Under the pieces are notes generated by a model. That model was not told the origin of the DNA and ran no database searches. It saw only the letters and a list, made by a program, of their open reading frames with translations. A DNA stretch of 64,000 nt from Flavonifractor sp052065355 (GTDB taxonomy: Bacteria > Bacillota > Clostridia > Oscillospirales > Oscillospiraceae). Position numbers and translations under genes: made by a program. Where the stretch lies: positions 1 through 64,000 of the forward strand of contig NZ_JBQHUF010000009.1 of the NCBI RefSeq assembly GCF_052065355.1, given 5' to 3'. Positions 1 through 9,245 of the stretch are shown here, piece by piece (the stretch's first letter is position 1; each line of letters begins with the position of its first letter).

Positions 1-33
1 CCGCCCCCCCCCGCCCACCCGCCGCCCCCCCGC
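1..33. repeat. C-rich low-complexity tract at window edge
   Basis: The first 33 bases are almost only C with a few G and A. It has no coding frame or hairpin. The following 150 bases are ordinary non-coding sequence with purine-rich stretches. It may be the ragged end of a contig. Confidence 0.5.
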
Positions 34-192
34 TCCTGTTGTGTGTGTGAACAGAGAGGTAAAAGAGAGAGTAGAGAGGAGGTTGGTTTGTCATTTCTTC
101 CTGACATGCTTATCATACATGACGGGACTCTCTCATTGGTGAACGGACTGTGAACAGAATATAAAGGTATTATAAAGGATACTAAAAATTGC

Positions 193-1683
193 TTAACCTC
201 CCATGTAGGAGAAGTGCATATAGTCGTGATAGCCCTGGCTGGCATCGCTGTCATAGGCCCAGGCGTCGCCGCCCCAGCTCCAGCCGTGCTCGGCAAAAAT
301 CCGCACCACCGAGCTGTCCGGAGCGATGGAGTAGGGGTTGCTGCCCGGCTGCCACAGACTGCCCACCAGTACCTGGCCGTCCCGGATCTGGTAATTCTCG
401 TTGGCGTTGATGTCGATGGCGGTACCGCAGTTGTGTTCGCCGGTGGCACTGTCGCCCCGCCAGGAGTAGCCGCCGATGTCGTGGATGGGGAACTGCTCAG
501 GATCGTTGTAGATCTCGGTAAAGATGGCCTTTACATCTTCGGCAATGGCGCTGTGTACGGTCAGAGACAGGGTGGAGCTGACCTTTTTACCGCCCTGCAG
601 CTTCCACACCGGAATGGTGATGGTGGTCATGGCGGCCTTGGCCTCCTCCTGATTGGCAAAGCGGCGCTTGGTGGGGTCCCCAAAGAGAAGGGTGTACTTG
701 CGCTCGTTCTCGCCCTGGAATTTCAGCCAAAAATCCTGCTTGGCGTAGTCCTCGTAGGAGGCAAGACCCTGCTCTACCTTTTCCCAGAAGTCTGCCTCCT
801 CCCGCTGCGCCTGGGTCATGGGCTCATAGTACAGCGTGTAGGTGTCGCAGACGGAGCTGACCTGGTCGACGAAGCCGCCCTCCCAGCTATAGTTGTAGTA
901 CTTCAATGCATCCGTGTCGATCTGGTAGGGGAGGCTGGACAGGTATGTACCGATCTGAACGGACATTTGCTGGTCAGGCAAAATGGGCTGTCCGGTGGTC
1001 CGATTCAAAATACGAACGGTAATATCTTTTGAATCATATTGCGAACAGGAATCGACCACATCCAAAACCCGCATCACCAGCACCGTGCCGTCGCAGCGCT
1101 GGATGGAGTCGTTGCAGCCGAAAGAGCCGTCGCTCTTGCCGTTGATAATCCCCAGTTCCACCAGACCGGCCACGGCCTGCTGATGCAGGGAATCCATGGT
1201 GTTCCAGTCGGAGAAAAGGGTCGGATCGGGAACCTGCTCCCAGACAAAGTAGACGTCCCAGGCTTCCGACGGCAGTGCATTGTACAGCAGCACTGCCGCA
1301 TCCTGCCGGGAGATATTGCTTCCCAGGGTCTCCGCCGTAACCGGCAGAGCGTCCTCTTCCCGCAGAAGACCGGCGTCTGCCGCTGCGGCATAGCCCGCCT
1401 GGTCCCAGGCCAGACCGGCGTCAGTAGCGGACTGGTAGGCGTCGGGGGCGAAGGTGCGGGCGATCATGGTCAGGAACTGACCCCAGCTCATGGTGTCGGC
1501 GGGGGCCATCCGGCCGTCACCCACACCTTGAATGATACCCAGCTCAGAGGCTTCCATCAGGTCGGAGTAGGCCCAGTGGCTTTCCGGCAGATCTTTGTAC
1601 CCGGCGGCCAGGGCGGGCACAGCCAGGGTCAGGGCCAGAGCCCCGGCTAAAATCAGACTTTGGATGCGGCGTTTTACGGACAT
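193..1683 (-). CDS. SLH-anchored D,D-carboxypeptidase/peptidase of the VanY (M15) family
   Basis: A secreted cell-wall peptidase of about 496 aa. The ATG at 1683 starts a signal peptide (MSVKRRIQ, hydrophobic core, ALA cleavage site at about residue 26) and is preceded by AAGGAG and GGGAAG; the frame is open further upstream, but that part has no signal-peptide character. Residues about 28-220 hold three SLH modules (first GYKDLPESHWAY, third ending near VLVMRVLDVV) that would bind secondary wall polymers. The C-terminal part has the M15 zinc-site pattern: EHNCGTAIDIN supplies His and Asp, GWSWGG follows, and HDYMHFS near the end supplies the last His. Family knowledge says such enzymes trim D-Ala or cross-links of peptidoglycan peptides. 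Having SLH at the N-terminus and the catalytic domain last is usual. The gene stands alone, divergent from the rlmA-like gene. Exact bond specificity cannot be read from sequence. Confidence 0.85.
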   Translation of the reverse strand: MSVKRRIQSLILAGALALTLAVPALAAGYKDLPESHWAYSDLMEASELGIIQGVGDGRMAPADTMSWGQFLTMIARTFAPDAYQSATDAGLAWDQAGYAAAADAGLLREEDALPVTAETLGSNISRQDAAVLLYNALPSEAWDVYFVWEQVPDPTLFSDWNTMDSLHQQAVAGLVELGIINGKSDGSFGCNDSIQRCDGTVLVMRVLDVVDSCSQYDSKDITVRILNRTTGQPILPDQQMSVQIGTYLSSLPYQIDTDALKYYNYSWEGGFVDQVSSVCDTYTLYYEPMTQAQREEADFWEKVEQGLASYEDYAKQDFWLKFQGENERKYTLLFGDPTKRRFANQEEAKAAMTTITIPVWKLQGGKKVSSTLSLTVHSAIAEDVKAIFTEIYNDPEQFPIHDIGGYSWRGDSATGEHNCGTAIDINANENYQIRDGQVLVGSLWQPGSNPYSIAPDSSVVRIFAEHGWSWGGDAWAYDSDASQGYHDYMHFSYMGG

Positions 1684-1720
1684 TTCTTCCCTCAGCTCCT
1701 TCAATTGTACAGATAAAATA

Positions 1721-1749
1721 AGTTTAGTACGAAGACGGAAGAAAAGCAA
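1721..1749 (-). promoter_or_regulatory. Promoter of the SLH-VanY gene
   Basis: On the minus strand TTGCTT (1749-1744) and TAAACT (1726-1721) are separated by 17 nt, about 40 nt before the start at 1683. This is a fair sigma-A match. Confidence 0.5.
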
Positions 1750-1787
1750 GAAAATGGACGAAACTTGTCGGGGCATCAGGCAGGCGC

Positions 1788-1817
1788 TTTACAAGGCGGC
1801 CTGTCGGGCCGTATAAT
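1788..1817 (+). promoter_or_regulatory. Promoter of the rlmA-like gene
   Basis: TTTACA (1788-1793) and a perfect TATAAT (1812-1817) are 18 nt apart (17 if read as TTACAA). The start codon follows 30 nt downstream, with AAGGAGG between. Confidence 0.65.
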
Positions 1818-1846
1818 GGGAGAAAACAGGCCAAGGAGGAAGCGGG

Positions 1847-2668
1847 ATGAACAGTCTGCTGTGCTGTCCCATCTGTGGGGAAGAGCTGAGCCGGGAAGAG
1901 GGGCGCTATGCCTGTCCCAACGGACACAGCTATGACAGAGCCAGGGAGGGGTACGTCCATCTTCTGCCCGCCAACCGAAAGCACGCCAAGGAGCCGGGGG
2001 ATGACAAGGGCATGACAGCTGCCCGGAACCGGTTTCTTTCCGGGGATCACTATGCACCGCTGCGGCAGGCCCTGTGTGACCTGTCTGTGGAGCGGATAGG
2101 CTGTGAAGGGGCGGTGCTGGACTCGGACTGCGGCGAGGGATACTATACCCAGAGCGTGTTTCAGGCGCTGACCGGAGCGGGAAAGTCCGTCCGACTGGCG
2201 GGCATTGACCTCTCCAAGCCCTCGGTGCGTCTGGCGGCCAGACGGCTGCCGGAAGGGGAGTTCGCCGTAGCTTCCGCCTACCATCTGCCGGTGGGGACCG
2301 AGCGGGTAGATCTGCTGCTCAATTGCTTTTCGCCCTTGGCCCTGGAGGAGTTTAAGCGGGTACTCCGTCCCGGCGGGGCTTTCCTGTATGTGGTGCCGGG
2401 TGCAGACCACCTGTGGGAACTGAAGCAGGTGCTCTACGATACCCCTTACCGCAATAAGGAGGAGGACATTCCCTACGAGGGGTTTTCCTGCGAGACGGTG
2501 GTGCCGGTGCGGTATCAGATGTCAGTGAAAGGGGAAGCTCTGGCCGACCTGTTCCAGATGACGCCTTATTACTGGAAGACGCCCAAGGAGGGGGCCGCCC
2601 GGCTGGCGGCTCTGGGCGGTTTGGAAATCACGGCGGACTTTCGGATCCATGTGTTCCGAAGAGTGTGA
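1847..2668 (+). CDS. rlmA: RlmA-type 23S rRNA guanine-N1 methyltransferase
   Basis: A cytoplasmic SAM-dependent methyltransferase of 273 aa, the usual RlmA length. The N-terminus carries the family zinc finger: CPICGEEL, then ACPNGHSYD, followed by AREGYVHLLP, the linker typical of RlmA(I)/(II). SAM motif I is AVLDSDCGEGYYT at about residues 86-98, where most relatives have D-I/V-G-C-G-E-G, so Ser-Asp replaces the hydrophobic-Gly pair. Motif II is LAGIDLSKPSVRLAARR and NCFSPLA is the post-motif loop. Members methylate the N1 position of G745 or G748 in helix 35 of 23S rRNA. The start is fixed by AAGGAGG 9 nt upstream. A strong terminator follows directly, so it is monocistronic. Which guanine is modified is not visible. 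Confidence 0.85.
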   Translation: MNSLLCCPICGEELSREEGRYACPNGHSYDRAREGYVHLLPANRKHAKEPGDDKGMTAARNRFLSGDHYAPLRQALCDLSVERIGCEGAVLDSDCGEGYYTQSVFQALTGAGKSVRLAGIDLSKPSVRLAARRLPEGEFAVASAYHLPVGTERVDLLLNCFSPLALEEFKRVLRPGGAFLYVVPGADHLWELKQVLYDTPYRNKEEDIPYEGFSCETVVPVRYQMSVKGEALADLFQMTPYYWKTPKEGAARLAALGGLEITADFRIHVFRRV

Positions 2669-2677
2669 CCAGAAAAG

Positions 2678-2718
2678 GAAAAAGGAAGCCATGCACAATG
2701 TGCATGGCTTCCTTTTTT
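2678..2718 (+). terminator. Intrinsic terminator after rlmA
   Basis: A stem AAGGAAGCCATGCA / TGCATGGCTTCCTT with a short loop, then a run of T. The A-rich 5' arm makes it potentially bidirectional. Confidence 0.85.
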
Positions 2719-2808
2719 GCTGAGCCCAGGGAAGAGTTATGCCTGGATTGGACAATGCGCACAAAATGTCGAAAGATGTGCGGAAAAAAGTATGAGAAAA
2801 AATCATAC

Positions 2809-2836
2809 TTGCCCACTCAAATCACTGTGATAAACT
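2809..2836 (+). promoter_or_regulatory. Possible promoter of the GH84 gene
   Basis: TTGCCC and TAAACT are spaced 16 nt, about 135 nt before the chosen start at 2972. Nothing else is recognised in 2719-2971. Confidence 0.35.
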
Positions 2837-2971
2837 GAAAATAGACTTGTTGGTCGATATTGGCAGATTGGAGGACTGCCAAGAAAAATGAAAGAAAAGA
2901 TAGGAAGTGATGCCCGTTCCAATGTGCCTGTGAGCTGTAATCGTTCCAGCAAAAAAGAAGAGGTGAAATTT

Positions 2972-5900
2972 ATGGGAATACAGAGAAATAAGCGTGTGCT
3001 GTCTCTGCTGCTTGTGGGTGCGCTTTTGTCCGGTGCGGTATCTCCGGCTTTTGCGCTGCAGCCGCCTGCGGAGGGACAGGTCCAGGACAGCTTGGTAAAC
3101 GGCTTTTCAGAGGACCCTGACCGCTATGAAATCTATCCCGTTCCCCACTCGGCGGTCTATCCGGAGGGCGCGTCTTCCTTTACCATGACAAAAGAAGTCA
3201 ATGCGGTCATTGAGAGCGGCGTTGACAGCAGCACAAAGGAATTTTTGGAGGAGATCCTTGCCGGCTATGGTATGACTATGACCACATCCGGCTCTGTGGA
3301 TCCGAGCAAGACCAACATCCTGCTGGGCATTTACGGTGACGAGGATACCACCGTTGCGGATCCCACACCCACTTCCCGCACGGACCTGTTTGAAGACACG
3401 GACAGCACCGGGAAAGGGAAGTATGATCCCTATATGTTGGTGGCTGAAACGGGCGAAAATGAGAACGGGATCGTAACCATAGTGGGTAAGGATACAGACT
3501 GTGTCTATTATGGTCTTGCCACGCTTCAGATGATGTTCACATCCTTTGCCGGCCAGAAGTTTCTGCCGGTGACCATTGAAGACTACTCCAACGTGCGGTT
3601 CCGGGACTTTATCGAGGGCTTTTATGGCGGCTTTGACTATGCGGGCCGGGAAAGCCAGATGCGCTCCATCCGTGACGTGAAGGGCAATATCTATGTGTTT
3701 GCCTCCAAAACAGATCCCTACCATTCCGACCACTGGTATGAGCTCTATCCCGATGAGGAATTGGCGCAGATCAAGCATCTGGTGGAAGTCGGCGAGGAGA
3801 CCAAGGTAGCCTATACCTGGTCGGTACACATCGGGAAGGGCGGCTTTTTCAACGGTGCCAGCACAAATCCGGATGCCGGTGCCCGGTACGAGAAGTATCT
3901 GGAAAATCTGGCGAAGCTGGAGGCAAAGTTCCAGCAGCTTTACGATGTAGGCGTGCGGAATTTCCATGTGCTCAACGACGACTACAACAGCGGCACCAAC
4001 GCTGACGTGGTGGTGCTGCTCAATACGCTGAATGCCTGGTGCAAGGAAAAGGGCTGCGGCCCCATCCTGTACTGCCCCAAGAACTATAATGTGGGCTGGG
4101 CCGGCGGCGGAAGCGAGCTGAAGGAACTGGCGGGACTTGATGATGACATTTATCTCTACTGGACCGGTTCTGACGTCAACTCTCCCATCAACCAGAGTAA
4201 TATCAGCTTCCCCTATGAGAAGTCCGGCCAGTATCCGGCCACATGGCTGAACTATCCCTGCTCTGAGCACGACAAGAGCGGTATTTATCTGGGTGACATC
4301 AGCCATTATGTCTCTGAGGCGGACGGCCTTACCGGGCAGATGGGCATTATCTCCAACCCGGTAAACTATCCCGAAGCCAATAAGGTAGCCTACTTCCAGC
4401 TGCTCTCCTGGGGCTGGAACCGGGATAACTATACCTCCTATCTGGAAGAGCTGTGGGAAGACTGCTTCAAGTATCTCCAGCCGGAGGTCTATGATTCCTA
4501 CCTCACGATTGCCCGCAATGTGTCCAACTGTCCTGAGTCTGGCCGCATCAAGGAGGGCTTCCCTGAGTCGGAATACCTAAAGGATAAGCTGGACTCGGTC
4601 CAGACCAAGGCCCTTGCCGGTGAGACCCTTGCCGGTGACCCGGAGGTAGAGGCGCTGCTGCAGGAATTCAGCCACATCCTGTCTGCGGTGGAGGACTTCC
4701 GGGCCAACTGTACCAACGAGGCTCTGGTAGCGGAGCTGGATCCCTGGCTCAGCTCTCTGACGGGGATCACCAATGCCTGCAAATCCGCGCTGGAGGCCAT
4801 CCTTGCGCTCCAGGCCGGGGATACCAACGGCGCGTGGCTAGCGCTGTCCAATGCCAGCCTGGGCCTGGACGAGTGGGACAACTACCCCACCCCTCAGTAT
4901 GCCGAGAAGATGGCCAAGGCGGGCAGCAAGCGGCTGCAGCCCTTTGCGTCGAAGCTGGTTCCTTACATCAAAGAGGCCATTGTGCCCGTCCTGTTCCCTG
5001 ACGGCGGCACGAAAGACGAGCCCACGTTCTATGGCATGATCAACGGCAAGCAGCTGACTGCCGATGCCGAGTCGGACAAGATGTTTGACGGCAGCGACGC
5101 CACGGCGTCTTCCTTTGCCGGCACCCAGCTGCAGGGCGACTATCTGGGCGTGGATTTGGGCAGCGTAAAGACGGTCAGCTCCGTTCAGGTCCTGCAGGGC
5201 GCGGACGACGAGGATCAGAGCTACTTCCACGACGCGGTCCTGGAGTGCTCTGCTGACGGTGAGAACTGGACTGCCCTGACGGCCAGAGCGGATTCCTGCC
5301 GCATCCAGGCGGATGGGCTCACGATTCCGGCCCGCTATGTGCGCATGCGCCTGACGGGCGACGGCAGCGGGGATATGACCCGGGTCCGTGAGTTTACCGT
5401 GACTGCCGCCTCTCAGGAGGGGACATCCCTGGTCTATACCAATCTGGACAGCGAAGAGGGCCTGTCTGTGGCAGAGTCCGGCGGCGTCTATACGCTGAGC
5501 GTCAGCCAGTCTCTTACCCTGGAGCCCGGCCAGTATGTCGGAATCCGGCTGCCTGAGATCATGGGCATCAGCGATATCGCGCTGGATGGTGAGATCCCGG
5601 CGGGCTTTGCAGTACAGATCTCCACTAACGGCGCGGTATGGACGGACGGAGCCATCGAGGATACGACCACGGTGCGCTATATCCGGCTGATCAACCAGTC
5701 GGAGAGTGCCTATACCGGCGAGCTTCCTGCACTCTCCGCCACAGTGTCCTATATCCAGACCGATTTGTCCTATGTGTCCACAAATATGGGCCTCTATTCA
5801 GGAAACTGGAGCAATATTGTGGACGGTGACCGCAGCTCTCTGGCCTGGACCAATGCCAAGCAGACCGAAGGCCAGTACATTATCTTTGACATGGGCTCCA

Positions 5901-8900
5901 GCCAGCCGGTTTATGACGTAACACTTTACTTCCCGGAAGAGGGCGACTATCCCCACTATCTGGACATCAGCATCGGCGACAGTTCCGATCCTGCCGGTGA
6001 CTGGACTCTGCTGAAGAGCTTCGACAATCACCCGGATATGGAGGTGCCTTACCGCTACTATGCCTGCAATGGCGGCGGTCAGGCGGCCCGGTATATCAAG
6101 CTGGAGATCAGCAAGACGGACAGCGGCTGGATCAAATTTAATGAGCTGGAAGTCAATAAGAAGCTGGATCAGGGTGACCCGCTGGGCGCGTTCAGCGGCG
6201 AGCCCAAGGGCGATTTTGACAAGACCATGGATGGAGATATCACCACCTTCTTTGCGCCCGGCGAGATCGGGGCAGAGGGCGGCTATATGCAGTATCTCAT
6301 TTCCGAGGATCCTGCCATCAGCAGCGTTACCATCGTCCAGTCCCCCACCTCCATCTGCGGCGCGGAGTTCTCCGTCCAGACGGCAGATGGGAACTGGGTC
6401 CCTGTGGGTACGCTGGATCAGGGTATCTGTACCTTTAAAACAGCCGGGCTGGGCGACCTGCTGGCCATCCGGCTGGATTGGAAGGCCGGTACCAGCCCGG
6501 CCATTGCCGAGATCGTGCTTCAGACCGGCGGGGAAGATGTGACGGTTCCCTCCGAGGATCTGCCTTTGCATGAGGCCGGCATCTATGCGCCGGTGGGCGA
6601 TACCAGCCTGGAGATAGCAGTGGACCGCGGCACGCCCGAGGCGTTCGTGGGCCTGCCCCATCAGGCAGAGGTGGAGACCAGTGGCGGCCATACCGTGACC
6701 CTTCCTGTCTCCTGGTCCTGCCCGGACGGCTATGACGGAACTGTACCCGGTGTCTATTCCTTTACCGGCGTCTATGAGCTGGATGGGACCGGACTTACCA
6801 ATCCGGGCGGCTTTGAACTGAGTGCCTCCGTCACGGTGCGGACGGTACCGGAGGATCCCGGACAGCCGCCTGTGACTCCGCCCACGGAGAATCTGGCGCT
6901 GGGCCGTCCTGTGGAGGTCTCCGGCTATGAGCCGGGCGGACCCCAGGGCAACAAGGATGTGGTGGTCAACGGGGTGACCAACAGCACCGATATCAATGAG
7001 CGGTGGAGTTCCAACTACATGAAGGGCGGCGGCCTGGTGGACGGAAAGCAGACGCCCTCCTGGGTCATCGTAGATCTGGGCGAAGACGTGGACGGCATCC
7101 AGTCCGTCAAAGCCTACTATCACGCCAAGGTATGGCCCACCGACTATGTGGTGCAGTTCTCGGCCGACGGCCAGGATTGGACGGATGCGGAGACCATCCA
7201 GCGTGACAATGGTTCCCTGGCCGACGCGCCTGTGGACGAGCTGGACCTGACTGATGCCCAGATCCCCGACGGGGTCCGGTATATCCGCCTCTATTTCAAT
7301 ACCGTCAATGAGAATGCAGCGGGCCATTCCGTCGGCCTGAAGGAGCTGGAGGTCTACGGCACCCGTGAGATCCCCGGCGGAACAGTCACCTTCGAGCCTG
7401 AAGTAGTGTCCGCCGATCCCGTGACCGCCGTGGGCCAGCTGGGCAGCGAATTTGACGCGCTGCAGCTGCCTGAGACCGTTGCAGTACACCTGAAGGACGG
7501 CAGCGTGGTCAGCCTGCCTGTGGACTGGCAGAGCGATGGCTACGACAACGCCAGCGGTGAGGCGCAGACCCTGACCGGCACGCTGGATGTGGCTGCGCTG
7601 AGCGCTTATGAGATCACCAATCCCGAGCAGATCACGGCCAGCCTGACGCTGACGCTGACCGGTACGCCTGAGGTGGAGAGCGTGCTGCTCAACCCCTCCG
7701 GGCTCACCGTGTTGGAAGGCACTGCGTTTGAGAGCCTGGAGCTGCCGGACCAGGCGGTCCTGCAGCTGGATAACGGCTATACCGTTACCTGCGGACTGGC
7801 CTGGAACAGCGAAAGCTATGATCCCCAGTACATTGGTGTCCAGACCGTTTCCGGAACGCTGGTCCTGCCCGAGCAGGTGAATAACTCCCTGGGACTGACT
7901 GCCCAGATGCCTGTCACCGTGACCAGCAGTGCGCCCGAGACCGTTACCGTGACCTTTAACAGCAATGGCGGCAGCGCCGTAGCGGCTCAGACCGTGGCTT
8001 ACGGCGGCACGGTGCGGGAGCCCGATCCTCCCACCCGTTCCGGCTACCGCTTTGCCGGCTGGTATTCCGACCCGGGACTGACCCGCGCCTGGGATTTCAG
8101 CTGGACCGTAACCGCCGACATGAGCCTGTATGCCAAATGGGATACCGAGAGTTCCGGCGGCAGCGGCGGATCTGGGACCACCAGCTACGGCGTCACGGTG
8201 AAGAATGTTGAAAACGGTCAGGTGACCAGCAGCCACAGCCGGGCTGCGGCCGGCGTGACTGTGACGCTCACGGTCCGGGCGGATGAGGGCTTCCGTCTCT
8301 CTGGATTGACCGTAACGGACCAAAAGGGTGCTCAGGTGAAGGTGACCGACAAGGGTGCGGGCAAGTATGCCTTTACCATGCCTGCCTCCGCCGTCACGGT
8401 GGAAGCCTCCTTCGCTGCTCAGACTCCTCAGGATCAGTTGCCCTTCACCGATGTGAAGGAAACGGACTGGTTCTATGAGGCGGTAAAGTACGCCTATGAG
8501 CAGGGCCTGATGGAGGGCACCGCTGCCAATACCTTCGCGCCTCTGGCCACCACCAGCCGCGGGATGATGGTCACGCTGCTGTGGCGGCTGGCCGGTGAGC
8601 CCCAGGTGGACTATGCCATGACCTTCGGCGACGTGGAGAGCGGCAGCTGGTATACAGAGGCTGTGCGCTGGGCCGCGTCCGAGCAGATCGTGGGCGGCTA
8701 CAGCGATACCGTGTTCGCGCCTGGTGACGCCATCACCCGGGAGCAGCTGGCGGCCATTCTGTACCGCTATGCCGAATATGCGCAGCGGGATACCTCCGCG
8801 CGGGGCGACCTGAGCGGATATACCGACGGCGCCCAGGTCTCCTCCTGGGCCCGGGATGCCGTTGAGTGGGCGGCAGGCACCGGACTGCTGACCGGCAAGG

Positions 8901-8989
8901 GCGCCGGAGTGCTGGATCCCGGCGGCACCGCCACCCGGGCCGAAGTGGCCACGATGCTGATGCGCTTCGTAACGGCCGCAGATAAGTAA
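2972..8989 (+). CDS. Giant SLH-anchored GH84 beta-N-acetylglucosaminidase (NagJ/hyaluronidase type)
   Basis: A 2005-aa surface glycosidase that should remove terminal GlcNAc from host O-glycans or hyaluronan-like polymers. The ATG at 2972 follows AGAGGTG and opens a signal peptide ending ...SPAFA; the in-frame ATG at 2888 would add a hydrophilic leader, so it is not chosen. A GH84 N-domain covers residues about 45-200. The catalytic barrel covers about 205-500, with FIEGFYGGFDY near 213 and the two catalytic aspartates in LNDDYNSG (Asp336-Asp337). Then come a helical region, three discoidin/F5-8C-like modules (about 690-811, 940-1063, 1070-1190), a bacterial Ig-like module, a fourth F5/8C module (about 1306-1466), two more Ig-like modules, an InlB-type repeat (about 1658-1730, ending RFAGWYSDPG...YAKW) and three SLH modules (1823-2005). 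It has its own terminator and looks monocistronic. Confidence 0.9.
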   Translation: MGIQRNKRVLSLLLVGALLSGAVSPAFALQPPAEGQVQDSLVNGFSEDPDRYEIYPVPHSAVYPEGASSFTMTKEVNAVIESGVDSSTKEFLEEILAGYGMTMTTSGSVDPSKTNILLGIYGDEDTTVADPTPTSRTDLFEDTDSTGKGKYDPYMLVAETGENENGIVTIVGKDTDCVYYGLATLQMMFTSFAGQKFLPVTIEDYSNVRFRDFIEGFYGGFDYAGRESQMRSIRDVKGNIYVFASKTDPYHSDHWYELYPDEELAQIKHLVEVGEETKVAYTWSVHIGKGGFFNGASTNPDAGARYEKYLENLAKLEAKFQQLYDVGVRNFHVLNDDYNSGTNADVVVLLNTLNAWCKEKGCGPILYCPKNYNVGWAGGGSELKELAGLDDDIYLYWTGSDVNSPINQSNISFPYEKSGQYPATWLNYPCSEHDKSGIYLGDISHYVSEADGLTGQMGIISNPVNYPEANKVAYFQLLSWGWNRDNYTSYLEELWEDCFKYLQPEVYDSYLTIARNVSNCPESGRIKEGFPESEYLKDKLDSVQTKALAGETLAGDPEVEALLQEFSHILSAVEDFRANCTNEALVAELDPWLSSLTGITNACKSALEAILALQAGDTNGAWLALSNASLGLDEWDNYPTPQYAEKMAKAGSKRLQPFASKLVPYIKEAIVPVLFPDGGTKDEPTFYGMINGKQLTADAESDKMFDGSDATASSFAGTQLQGDYLGVDLGSVKTVSSVQVLQGADDEDQSYFHDAVLECSADGENWTALTARADSCRIQADGLTIPARYVRMRLTGDGSGDMTRVREFTVTAASQEGTSLVYTNLDSEEGLSVAESGGVYTLSVSQSLTLEPGQYVGIRLPEIMGISDIALDGEIPAGFAVQISTNGAVWTDGAIEDTTTVRYIRLINQSESAYTGELPALSATVSYIQTDLSYVSTNMGLYSGNWSNIVDGDRSSLAWTNAKQTEGQYIIFDMGSSQPVYDVTLYFPEEGDYPHYLDISIGDSSDPAGDWTLLKSFDNHPDMEVPYRYYACNGGGQAARYIKLEISKTDSGWIKFNELEVNKKLDQGDPLGAFSGEPKGDFDKTMDGDITTFFAPGEIGAEGGYMQYLISEDPAISSVTIVQSPTSICGAEFSVQTADGNWVPVGTLDQGICTFKTAGLGDLLAIRLDWKAGTSPAIAEIVLQTGGEDVTVPSEDLPLHEAGIYAPVGDTSLEIAVDRGTPEAFVGLPHQAEVETSGGHTVTLPVSWSCPDGYDGTVPGVYSFTGVYELDGTGLTNPGGFELSASVTVRTVPEDPGQPPVTPPTENLALGRPVEVSGYEPGGPQGNKDVVVNGVTNSTDINERWSSNYMKGGGLVDGKQTPSWVIVDLGEDVDGIQSVKAYYHAKVWPTDYVVQFSADGQDWTDAETIQRDNGSLADAPVDELDLTDAQIPDGVRYIRLYFNTVNENAAGHSVGLKELEVYGTREIPGGTVTFEPEVVSADPVTAVGQLGSEFDALQLPETVAVHLKDGSVVSLPVDWQSDGYDNASGEAQTLTGTLDVAALSAYEITNPEQITASLTLTLTGTPEVESVLLNPSGLTVLEGTAFESLELPDQAVLQLDNGYTVTCGLAWNSESYDPQYIGVQTVSGTLVLPEQVNNSLGLTAQMPVTVTSSAPETVTVTFNSNGGSAVAAQTVAYGGTVREPDPPTRSGYRFAGWYSDPGLTRAWDFSWTVTADMSLYAKWDTESSGGSGGSGTTSYGVTVKNVENGQVTSSHSRAAAGVTVTLTVRADEGFRLSGLTVTDQKGAQVKVTDKGAGKYAFTMPASAVTVEASFAAQTPQDQLPFTDVKETDWFYEAVKYAYEQGLMEGTAANTFAPLATTSRGMMVTLLWRLAGEPQVDYAMTFGDVESGSWYTEAVRWAASEQIVGGYSDTVFAPGDAITREQLAAILYRYAEYAQRDTSARGDLSGYTDGAQVSSWARDAVEWAAGTGLLTGKGAGVLDPGGTATRAEVATMLMRFVTAADK

Positions 8990-9004
8990 ATCCTCAGTCA
9001 AAGC

Positions 9005-9036
9005 AAACGCCGCCTGCAGCCGCAGGCGGCGTTTGT
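9005..9036 (+). terminator. Terminator after the GH84 gene
   Basis: A perfect stem AAACGCCGCCTGC / GCAGGCGGCGTTT with a 4-nt loop, 15 nt after the stop codon. Confidence 0.85.
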
Positions 9037-9064
9037 TGTGGTGCCCGGGCGGCGTCCGGCCCCC

Positions 9065-9093
9065 CTTGCGAAACAGGCCGGGCTATGATATAG
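9065..9093 (+). promoter_or_regulatory. Promoter of the DEAD-box helicase gene
   Basis: TTGCGA and TATAGT with exactly 17 nt between them. Confidence 0.6.
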
Positions 9094-9099
9094 TAGTTG

Positions 9100-9245
9100 G
9101 GCAAAATCCGCCGGAAAAGGGTTCCGGCGGCTGGATTTGAGGTCGCGCCCCGGAGGAACGGCGGGCGTTTGGGTACGAAAGGGAGTTTCGATGCCTGTGG
9201 GGACCTTGAATCAGGCAAATCGAAAGGAAAGGAAGTTTTGTACCC
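9100..9245 (+). promoter_or_regulatory. Long structured 5' leader of the helicase mRNA
   Basis: About 150 nt lie between the promoter and the ATG. It contains a CGCCGGAA...TTCCGGCG hairpin near 9109-9131, and a GGGTAC at 9170 that can pair with the GTACCC just before the start codon. Long leaders are common on RNA helicase genes and often autoregulatory; that role is inference here. Confidence 0.4.

Noticed and set aside
2888..2971. Earlier ATG for the GH84 gene
   Set aside because: It would put 28 polar residues before the signal peptide, and the later ATG has its own ribosome site.
5798..9001. 1067-aa open frame on the minus strand opposite the GH84 gene
   Set aside because: It mirrors the coding strand of a clearly real gene; its sequence is low in recognisable motifs and has no ribosome site. 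It arises from GC-rich codons.
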